Below, piece by piece: positions 45,474 through 52,242 of a DNA stretch of 64,000 nt (its first letter is position 1; each line of letters begins with the position of its first letter). The position numbers were made by a program, and so were the translations under genes. This DNA comes from Anaerolineae bacterium. Lineage in GTDB: Bacteria; Chloroflexota; Anaerolineae; Aggregatilineales; Aggregatilineaceae. The notes under the pieces are model-generated. The model saw only the letters and a list, made by a program, of their open reading frames with translations. It did no database searches and had not been told where the DNA came from. Location: the NCBI GenBank assembly GCA_023382715.1, contig JAHDWP010000011.1:21102-85101 (forward strand). Direction: 5' to 3'.

Positions 45474-46255
45474 GATTCGCGCTTATCTTTCAGACCGTGA
45501 GCGTATTCGAGCAAGAATGTATCCAGTTCCTTCAAAGTCGTGTTTCCCTTTTCGATGCTGGCCACGATCTCGCCGCGATCCAGGACGATGAAGCGATCTG
45601 CGACCTCATAGACGTCGTGCAGGGCGTGCGAGATATAGATGCAGGCTTTGCCGGCCTCTTTGATTTTGTGCACGAAGTTGAGCACTTTGTGCACCTCTTT
45701 CAGCGACAGGGCGACGGTTGGCTCGTCGAGGACGATAAGCTCTGCTTCGAAGTGCATGGCCCGGCCGATGGCGACGCCCTGGCGCTCGCCGCCGGACAGC
45801 TTGCTCACCGTCGAGTCCACCGTGATGCCCCGGCCACGAAAGCCGATGGTGTTGAGCATGATCTCTCGGGCGATGCGCTTCTCTTCGCCGACCTTGATGA
45901 AGCCGAGGCGGTTGGTGATCTGACGTCCGACGAAGAAGTTGCGCCAGAGGGTCTGTTTTTCGCCGAGAGATTTGTCCTGGTACACCGTCTCGATCCCGTA
46001 GCTGTGGGCGGTCTTGACGTTGTAGCGGTCGAGATCAACCTTGCGCCCGGCCACGTAGAGTTCCCCGCTGGTGGGGCGGTGGACGCCGGTCAGAATCTTG
46101 ACCATCGTGGACTTGCCAGCGCCATTGTCGCCGATGAGACCCACGATCTCGTTGCGCCCAACCTCCATGTTGATGTTGGAGAGGGCGTGCACCAGGCCAA
46201 AGTACTTCTCAATATTGACCATTTGTAAAGCACAGGGGGCTGATTCTTCGGCCAC
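45470..46255 (-). CDS. Sugar ABC transporter ATPase, single domain (FrcA-like)
   Basis: The 261-residue ATPase has IGDNGAGKSTMVKILTG (Walker A), VSKLSGGERQGVAIGRAM (signature) and LIVLDEPTVALS (Walker B), with ISHALHDVYEVADRF as the His switch. Most CUT2 importers have a double ATPase; a single 260-residue domain is the FrcA arrangement, fructose importers being the best known. The substrate here is not proven. I start at GTG 46255 because AAGGAGG lies 7 nt upstream; no such site serves the other in-frame starts. Confidence 0.9.
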   Translation of the reverse strand: MAEESAPCALQMVNIEKYFGLVHALSNINMEVGRNEIVGLIGDNGAGKSTMVKILTGVHRPTSGELYVAGRKVDLDRYNVKTAHSYGIETVYQDKSLGEKQTLWRNFFVGRQITNRLGFIKVGEEKRIAREIMLNTIGFRGRGITVDSTVSKLSGGERQGVAIGRAMHFEAELIVLDEPTVALSLKEVHKVLNFVHKIKEAGKACIYISHALHDVYEVADRFIVLDRGEIVASIEKGNTTLKELDTFLLEYAHGLKDKRES

Positions 46256-46395
46256 TCGCGGACCTCCTTGGATCAAATGTACTGTGGGGCAGCAAACGAA
46301 CGGCGCGGGTGATATTCCTGAGAAGACCGCGCGATCGGGCTAATTCATGAAAGCGGCGCGTTGGTATCTTGTTAGCGCAAACATACCCGCATATC

Positions 46396-46425
46396 AGTAT
46401 ATGATATTGTGCTTTGCCAAGTCAA
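46396..46425 (-). promoter_or_regulatory. Promoter of the sugar ABC operon
   Basis: On the minus strand TTGACT (complement of 46420-46425), 18 nt, then TATACT (complement of 46396-46401); ATG/GTG is about 140 nt further. An ATATCAGTATATGATAT stretch at 46391-46407 spans the -10 region and is nearly palindromic, so it could bind a repressor. Confidence 0.75.
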
Positions 46426-46448
46426 GCAGTTCCTGGTAGTGCGGAGAT

Positions 46449-46602
46449 GCGTGCAAAGGCTGACCGCGACTCGCCGGGCGGGGGGCAGGGGCCTCACCCC
46501 CAGCCGCGCTACGCGCCAGCGCCGAGCGGGGGTGAGGCCAAGGGGGGCGCAGCGGAGCTGCGCCCCCGCCTGACAGGTTTTGCACGCACCCTGGTGCGGA
46601 GG
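46449..46602. repeat. Family-3 dispersed repeat, copy ii
   Basis: TGCGTGCAAAGGCTGAC at one end, CTCACCCCCAGCCGCGCTAC in the middle, GCGGGGGTGAGGCC as its partner arm, then CGCCTGACAGGTTTTGCACG. It matches 15001-15140. It contains the CACCCCCAGC / GGGGGTGAGG inverted pair. Confidence 0.85.
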
Positions 46603-46986
46603 GCACCTGCGCAGACTCGCGCCTGGGTGGTCGGTGCTCAAAGAGGTTCGGGCATTAGTCGGGTGGGGCGAGCCTGGCCCCGATCTCGCCCGCACAGGGG
46701 TGCGCTGAACGAGGGTGTTCCGGTCGCTCCTGCGTGATCGACGCACCGGGGTCGCTCTGCATCGGTGGCGGGTCCTGCGCTATCTGCCTGTTCGCTGGGC
46801 GGGCTGGCGCAGCCTGCGCTTCCTGCGATCCCAGCCCCTCTCTTCTCTGCCATGTCATGTTAGCGCTAGCAGCAGGTATCGCCAGGAATAGTTTCCGCGT
46901 AGCCGAGCCGGAGCAGCGCTGAATGACCCTGCACGTGGTTTGCTGTGTGCCGGATGCGCCAGCGCGAACAATTCTGCGGACCAGGA

Positions 46987-47140
46987 GAGGCCGTTTGAGA
47001 AGTCGCGCGCCTGCCTTTCCCCCCATCTCTGGCCCTTCCCCTACGAGGGGGGAAGGGAGAAAAGCCCGTTCGCTAAGCCCCTCCATCCTTGTGGGGGAGG
47101 GGCTTGGGGTGAGGGGGAACAGTTTCCCACAGGGTCTCTG
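46987..47140 (-). repeat. Family-1 dispersed palindromic repeat, copy 3 (inverted)
   Basis: Read on the minus strand it begins CAGAGACCCTGTG and ends GCGCGCGACTTCTCAAACGG, parallel to 6391-6537. Core palindromes are the same. With the family-3 copy and the ABC promoter it accounts for much of the 46256-47266 gap; 46603-46986 shows nothing else. Confidence 0.88.
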
Positions 47141-47266
47141 AGTGTTGTGACGGGCTGCGCGCGCATCCTGGCGCAGATTCACCTTGCCAAGTGGCGCGCT
47201 GCGAGAGAGAATGGGGGCCGTCCGTTCTGCGGGCCGGCGCGCCGGCCTCAACCTGGAGACAGCCTC

Positions 47267-48334
47267 ATGCCCCATCCCCTGATCGAGCATACGCGCGCCC
47301 ACGCCGGGCGCATCGGACGGCGGATGACCCTCGCCGCACGTCTGAGCGCGGCTGTGTTGGCCCGCGCCCAGCAGGAAGCCGCCAGCGGCAAGCCCGCTTA
47401 CTGGTACGGCGGGCAGGCGATCATCGAGGGCGTGATGATGCGCGGGCGCTATGTGGCGGCGATTGCCGTGCGCAATCCCAAGCAGAACATCGTCATCAAG
47501 GAAGTGCCGCTCAACGCGGCGCTGTACCGGGGGCGCGCGGCGCGGCTGCCTTTTGTGCGCGGGCTGGTGCTGCTGTGGGATGCGCTGGTGCTGGGGACGA
47601 GCGCGCTGATGTGGTCGGCGGACGTGGCTCTCGAAGAGGAAGAGGACATTGACTTCTCTCTGGAGGGCGCGGCGGGCTTCGGGCTGGTGGTTTTTTCGCT
47701 GGCGCTGGGCATCGGGCTGTTCTTTGTCTTGCCGGCGGCGGCTTCGGCGGCGGTGAAATCGCTGACCGGGCTGGACAGCAAGCTCGCCGCCGACCTGATC
47801 GAGGGCCTGATCAAGCTGGCGCTGCTGATCGGCTACATCTGGGCGATCGGTTTCATGCAGGACGTGAAGCGCCTGTTCGGCTATCACGGCGCGGAGCACA
47901 AGACGATCAACGCTTACGAGGCCGGGGCCGCGCTGACGCCCGACGAAGTGGATCGCTACCCCATCCAGCACCCGCGCTGCGGCACGGCCTTCCTGCTGAC
48001 GCTGGTCGTGCTGTCGGTGCTGATCCACATCGTCACCGGGCGACCGGACAGCGTGCCGCTGCTGCTGCTGTCGCGCGTGGCGCTGATCCTGCCCATCGCC
48101 GGCGTCGCCTACGAGACGATCCGCTTCACGGCCAAACACCAGGATAACCCGATCATCCGCCAGGTCGTCAGGCCGAACCTGGCCCTGCAGAACCTGACTA
48201 CGCGCCAGCCCGACCGGGGGATGCTCGAAGTGGGCATCGCCGCGCTGGAGCGCGTGCTGGCCGCCGAGCGCGCGGGCACGCCGATCCCGGAAGCGCGCAT
48301 CACCGAGACGGCGGTCGGCGAGTCGGGCGACTGA
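47267..48334 (+). CDS. DUF1385 family membrane protein
   Basis: The 355-residue protein has the DUF1385 (YqhQ-type) blocks: YWYGGQAIIEGVMMRGRYVA near residue 45, PFVRGLVLLWDALVLGTSAL, LFGYHGAEHKTINAYEAGA, and HPRCGTAFLLTLVVLSVLIH. About five hydrophobic helices are visible. The conserved YHGAEH and RCGT motifs suggest a catalytic or metal site, but the function is unknown. ATG 47267 is chosen because GGAG is 9 nt upstream; the frame is open further upstream only through the repeat. Confidence 0.88.
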   Translation: MPHPLIEHTRAHAGRIGRRMTLAARLSAAVLARAQQEAASGKPAYWYGGQAIIEGVMMRGRYVAAIAVRNPKQNIVIKEVPLNAALYRGRAARLPFVRGLVLLWDALVLGTSALMWSADVALEEEEDIDFSLEGAAGFGLVVFSLALGIGLFFVLPAAASAAVKSLTGLDSKLAADLIEGLIKLALLIGYIWAIGFMQDVKRLFGYHGAEHKTINAYEAGAALTPDEVDRYPIQHPRCGTAFLLTLVVLSVLIHIVTGRPDSVPLLLLSRVALILPIAGVAYETIRFTAKHQDNPIIRQVVRPNLALQNLTTRQPDRGMLEVGIAALERVLAAERAGTPIPEARITETAVGESGD

Positions 48335-48357
48335 CCGAAGCGAGCGGAGACGCACAG

Positions 48358-48385
48358 CGGGGCGGCCAGGCGGTCGCCCCGTTTG
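48358..48385. terminator. Terminator between convergent DUF1385 and methyltransferase genes
   Basis: CGGGGCG (48358-48364) pairs with CGCCCCG (48375-48381), followed by TTTGC on the plus strand. Confidence 0.6.
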
Positions 48386-48389
48386 CATA

Positions 48390-49079
48390 TCAGGGGGCTG
48401 AGCGGGGCTTCTCGGCCACGCACACGATCACGACGCTGCGCGGCAGCGGCTCGCTGAACATACGCGCGGCGAATCCGGCGGCGGCCAGCCGCGCTTCGAG
48501 CACGACCGGCCAGGGGCCGCGCTGCCCGGTGACGCGATAGGCCAGCTCCAGCGAGCGGGCGGCGGGGTCGCCCCCGGTCAGCAGGCCGCCGAGCACAATC
48601 ACCAGCCGCCCGCCAGGGATCAGCACGCGGGAAATCTCGCCCAGGGTGCGTGGGTCGGCGATGAACTCGGCGGGGAAGGTGCTCACGACGGCGGCGAAGC
48701 GCTCCGCGGGGAAGGGCAGCGCCTGGGCGCGCGCCCGCACCAGCGACGGTCGCCAGCCCCAGCGCCCCAGCCGCCGCCCGGCGATGTGCCCCATCGCGCG
48801 GCTGAGATCGAGCGCGGTCAGCCGGTACCCTGCGCGGCGCAGGTCAATGGCCAGGCGTCCGGTGCCGTGCGCCAGCTCCAGCACAGGGTCGCCGGGGCGG
48901 GCGTTGAGGTGGGGCAGGGCCGCGCGCTGCCAGGTGCTCCACTGGCCCAGGCTGACGACCGCGCTGACGGCGTCGTAGGTGAAGGCCAGCTCGTTGTAGA
49001 GCAGGCGGAAACCCAGGCGCAGCAGCGACCGCCACGCGAAGGTGGTGAGGCGCTTCTCCTGGCTGGCGGGCATCATCAC
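48390..49079 (-). CDS. Class I SAM-dependent methyltransferase (UbiE-like)
   Basis: The 229-residue protein has motif I VLELAHGTGRLAIDLRRAG, motif II LTALDLSRAMGHIA, and the later ALPFPAERFAAVVSTFPAEF and LIPGGRLVIVLGGLL segments of UbiE/menaquinone-type enzymes. The usual GxGxG is replaced by AHGTG. The N-terminal FAWRSLLRLGFRLLYNELAF helix may touch the membrane. Substrate unknown. The start is one of several GTG/ATG codons at 49073-49079. Confidence 0.82.
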   Translation of the reverse strand: MMMPASQEKRLTTFAWRSLLRLGFRLLYNELAFTYDAVSAVVSLGQWSTWQRAALPHLNARPGDPVLELAHGTGRLAIDLRRAGYRLTALDLSRAMGHIAGRRLGRWGWRPSLVRARAQALPFPAERFAAVVSTFPAEFIADPRTLGEISRVLIPGGRLVIVLGGLLTGGDPAARSLELAYRVTGQRGPWPVVLEARLAAAGFAARMFSEPLPRSVVIVCVAEKPRSAP

Positions 49080-49123
49080 GTCTCAGGTTCTTCGGCGCGT
49101 CCGGTGTGCGGCGCGGCTCGTTC

Positions 49124-49151
49124 TGGACATCTTGCCGCGAGCGTGTAAAAT
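49124..49151 (+). promoter_or_regulatory. Promoter of the double PBP-like gene
   Basis: TGGACA (49124-49129), 16 nt, TAAAAT (49146-49151); ATG 49286 follows after a leader of about 130 nt. Confidence 0.5.
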
Positions 49152-49285
49152 CGTGCCCCAGTGTACCGCCAAAAGCGATCCGGCGCTGGCAGGCGGTCCG
49201 CGCTACGCGCGCTGTCGAGTTGCCGGCGAAATGCGGGCGGCGCGTAGCCTGCCCACATCCCAATGAACTTGGAGGAGATTCCCGT

Positions 49286-51274
49286 ATGCCGTACTCCTGG
49301 CGCTTGTTTCGGCCTGTTTTGCTGGTTGCCGTTGCTGCGACCATGATCTTCACGCTGGCCGTCCCGGTCAGCCTGGCCCAGGACGAAGAGGCGCAGCCCG
49401 TCGTCGTCCAGGGCACGCCAGAGCTTGAGACGCTCGCCAACGCCATCGCCGATGCGTACATGGCGGCCAGCGAAGGCGCAGAGGTGCCGACTGACACCAG
49501 CGGCGGCCTGCGCGCCGCCTTTGAGGGGCTGTGCAGTGGTGATGTTGATGTCGTGCTGTCCACCGGGCCGATCAGCGACGCGCAAATACAGGCGTGCGCC
49601 GATCAGGGCCAGGGCTTCGTCGAGGTGGTGCTGGCGTATGAGGCGCTGGCATTGCTGGCCGCGCCCGAAGCCGGGCTGACCTGCCTGGCGCAGACAGCGG
49701 TGTCCGACGCCTGGCAGTCGGGCGCTGCTGACCTCACCTGGGCCGATCTCGGCTCGCAGACGTTCAGCGAGGCGGTGACTTTCTACGGACCGGAAGCGGG
49801 GTCACGGGCCGCGCGGCTGTTCGAGAGCCTGGTGCCAGCGGGGGCATTGCGCGATGGCATTGAGTCACCTGGTGACCCGGCGGCGCTGCTGGCGAAGGTG
49901 CAGGAGGCGGGCGCAGGCGCGTTCGCCTATATGATGCTGGCCGACCTGGCTGCTGCCGACCCCGACGGGGCCGTTGTGCCGCTGCAGGTGCGGGATGCGG
50001 CGGGCACGTGCATCGCGCCGCAAGCCGAAACGCTGGCCGACCGGACGTACCCGCTGGCCCGCACCGATTACCTGTATATCAACGCGGAGAGCGCGGCGCG
50101 GCCTGAGGTGCAGGCGTTCGTCGAGTTCGCCCTAATGGGCGAAGGCGGCGTTATGACGCAGGGGCCGGCGCTCGGCTATACGCCCGCTGATGAGGTGACT
50201 TACGAGACAGGCTTTGCTAACCTGCTCGACGCGAAGACAGGGCGCACCTTCTCGCGCCCGATCAGCCCCATTCAGGTGGACGCGACGACCGGGGGCACCC
50301 TGACCGTGACCGGCACGGCGATGCTCTATGATCTTGTTCGCCGGATTGAGGGCCAGTTCACTTCGCAGTACGACGCGGCAACCCTGGAGGCGGACTTCGC
50401 GGGCAACGCGGCGGGCTGGGACGCCTTCTGTGCGGGCGAAGCGGACGTGCTGCGGGCCACGCGCGCCGCGACCGAGGAGCAGCTTGCCCAGTGCGCGGCG
50501 AACGGCGTCGAGCCGTACACGCTCGACCTGGGGCAGCAGGCGCTGGTGATCGCAGTCCCGGCGAGCGCGGACTGGATCGGGTGCGTGAACGCGGAGATGA
50601 TGACGGCGCTGCTGCGTGCAGGGACGGAAGACGCCCCCGCCGCCATGACGTGGCAGGAAGTTGACGCCGCGTGGCCGGATCGTCCGCTGCTGTTGGTTGC
50701 GCCGCCCGCTCGCACGGGCGAGACCGACACCCTGGTCGCCAGCCTGATCGGCTCGCCGTCGTTCGCGCTGCGCCAGGACATGACCGAGAGCAGCGATCCG
50801 CTCTACCGCGCGCAGGGCGTGGCCAACACCGATAACGGCCTGACCTGGCTGTGGTGGACGGACCTGCAGGGCAGCGCGGCGGAGATCAGGCTGCTGAGCG
50901 TGGACGCTGGCGCAGGCTGTGTGGCCCCGTCCGCTGAGACGTTCGCCGATGGCAGCTACGCGCTGTCCTTCCCGGTGCAGATTCACGTCAGCCAGGCGGC
51001 TTTCGCCAACCCGCTGGTGCGCGCCTACCTGTGGCACTTCTTCGCGCAGAGCACGCTGGACACGCTGGCCAACTACCCCTTCTCCGGGTTTGATCTGGAC
51101 GCCTACAGCCGCGACGTGCGCGAAGAGGTATACGAGATGCTCGCCGCGTATGAGGCGCAGGCCGCAGAGGCCCCGGTGGAAGAAGCTGCTCCGACCGAGA
51201 CTCCTGCCGAAGAGACGGCGACCGAGACGCCCGCTGACGCGCCGGGCAGCCAGGACGCTACGCCGGGCAACTGA
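49286..51274 (+). CDS. Exported protein with two PstS-like binding modules
   Basis: The 662-residue protein has a signal peptide (RLFRPVLLVAVAATMIFTLA, ending AxA near SLAQD). Two related halves each show the PBP type 2 pattern of a cysteine-bearing region: GLCSGDVDVVLSTGPISDAQ ... LAYEALALLAAPEAG in the first, and FCAGEADVLRATRAATEEQL ... LGQQALVIAVPASADWIGCV in the second. The C-terminus is a Glu/Thr/Pro tail (EEAAPTETPAEETATETPAD). ATG 49286 has GGAGGAG 8 nt upstream. Ligand unknown; no transporter genes are adjacent. Confidence 0.78.
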   Translation: MPYSWRLFRPVLLVAVAATMIFTLAVPVSLAQDEEAQPVVVQGTPELETLANAIADAYMAASEGAEVPTDTSGGLRAAFEGLCSGDVDVVLSTGPISDAQIQACADQGQGFVEVVLAYEALALLAAPEAGLTCLAQTAVSDAWQSGAADLTWADLGSQTFSEAVTFYGPEAGSRAARLFESLVPAGALRDGIESPGDPAALLAKVQEAGAGAFAYMMLADLAAADPDGAVVPLQVRDAAGTCIAPQAETLADRTYPLARTDYLYINAESAARPEVQAFVEFALMGEGGVMTQGPALGYTPADEVTYETGFANLLDAKTGRTFSRPISPIQVDATTGGTLTVTGTAMLYDLVRRIEGQFTSQYDAATLEADFAGNAAGWDAFCAGEADVLRATRAATEEQLAQCAANGVEPYTLDLGQQALVIAVPASADWIGCVNAEMMTALLRAGTEDAPAAMTWQEVDAAWPDRPLLLVAPPARTGETDTLVASLIGSPSFALRQDMTESSDPLYRAQGVANTDNGLTWLWWTDLQGSAAEIRLLSVDAGAGCVAPSAETFADGSYALSFPVQIHVSQAAFANPLVRAYLWHFFAQSTLDTLANYPFSGFDLDAYSRDVREEVYEMLAAYEAQAAEAPVEEAAPTETPAEETATETPADAPGSQDATPGN

Positions 51275-51306
51275 CGCGCCGCGCGTCAGGTGGCGTATTT
51301 TCTGCC

Positions 51307-51332
51307 AGGGCGGGCCAGCGATGGCTCGCCCT
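51307..51332. terminator. Terminator between convergent PBP-like and lipoprotein genes
   Basis: AGGGCG-GGCCA and TGGCT-CGCCCT pair around GCGA with one mismatch; GTGTTGTTT follows on the plus strand. Confidence 0.65.
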
Positions 51333-51339
51333 GTGTTGT

Positions 51340-52080
51340 TTAGCCCCGCTCGCTGCGAATCTCGATCGTGAGGGTTCCGTCGAGCGCGCCGCCGGTCGCT
51401 GGGGCGAGATCGGTGCTGAAGGTGTGCGATTGCCCTGCTACGAGAGCCAGCCGCCAGCGCAGCCCGTCCAGCGCAGCGCTTCCGGCGTCCTGGGCGGACA
51501 GCGCAGCCAGGGCCGGCCAGAGGATCGGCTGCTGGATGTCGCGTATGTCACCGTAGTCGGGGCAGACCAGGCGATAGTGCTCCGCTTCGCCGGGATCGGC
51601 GGGGACGAGGAGCAGGTCAACGCCGATGGCCTCTCCCTCGGCGAAGGTTGCGCCCTGTATCGCGAATCTCAGCGGCGCGGAGTCCATCACCTGGGTATCG
51701 CACGGCGGATTGCTGATCGCCGGATTGAGAGTGCCGGACCCGCTGGCGCTGCCGTCGCTGCTCACGGTGAGGATGGCGGAGCCGGAATAACGCAGCTCCG
51801 CGATGAGACTGTTGCCGCTGAGGGTGATGTCAGCGCGCAGATACCAGCGCCCTTCCACGCCTGACAGATCGTACAGTGGCGTCGGCGGGGGCAGGGGGGT
51901 TGCGGTGGGCGCGGGCGTGACGATGCGCGTGATCACAGGCGGCACGGTCGGCGGCGGGGGGGTCGGCGAGGGGGCGGGCGGCGAATCGTTGCAGGCCCCC
52001 AGCGCCACGATCAGAGCGGTGAGCGCCACCAGGATTGCTCTGCGGCGGATGCGTCTCCCTGCGCGCCCGGTCACGTTCAT
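51340..52080 (-). CDS. Putative lipoprotein of unknown function
   Basis: The 246-residue protein has a basic start, a hydrophobic stretch (AILVALTALIVALGAC) and the lipobox cysteine in LGAC followed by NDSPPAPSPTPPPPTVPP, a proline/threonine linker. The rest is a beta-rich domain (GRWYLRADITLSGNSLIAEL, GSAILTVSSDGSASGSGTLN) of unknown fold. ATG 52080 has AGAGGAG upstream. It converges with the PBP-like gene and diverges from the dinG-like gene; a role is not deducible. Confidence 0.7.
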   Translation of the reverse strand: MNVTGRAGRRIRRRAILVALTALIVALGACNDSPPAPSPTPPPPTVPPVITRIVTPAPTATPLPPPTPLYDLSGVEGRWYLRADITLSGNSLIAELRYSGSAILTVSSDGSASGSGTLNPAISNPPCDTQVMDSAPLRFAIQGATFAEGEAIGVDLLLVPADPGEAEHYRLVCPDYGDIRDIQQPILWPALAALSAQDAGSAALDGLRWRLALVAGQSHTFSTDLAPATGGALDGTLTIEIRSERG

Positions 52081-52127
52081 CACCACCACGCTCCTCTGTG
52101 CGGCCAGTCCCAGCGCTTGATAGGGCC

Positions 52128-52133
52128 ATTATA
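52128..52133 (-). promoter_or_regulatory. -10 box for the lipoprotein gene
   Basis: A perfect TATAAT on the minus strand (ATTATA at 52128-52133), about 45 nt before the start; the -35 region is weak. It lies back to back with the promoter at 52192. Confidence 0.45.
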
Positions 52134-52191
52134 CTCCGAACTGGGCCGCGCACGCTTGCGCCAACGCGCCCGCCAAAGCTGCGCCCAAATG

Positions 52192-52200
52192 TGCTACAAT
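52192..52200 (+). promoter_or_regulatory. Extended -10 promoter for the exonuclease-helicase gene
   Basis: TGC-TACAAT fits an extended -10 element. ATG 52243 follows after about 36 nt of leader with CGGAG. Confidence 0.5.
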
Positions 52201-52242
52201 AGCCCCGCTGCGGCACGGAGCCGCCTAGAACGGAGCCACCTT

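Noticed and set aside
46655..48388. 577-codon minus-strand frame opposite DUF1385 and the repeat
   Set aside because: It runs through a family-1 repeat and opposite a conserved gene; composition is Arg/Gln/His-rich filler.
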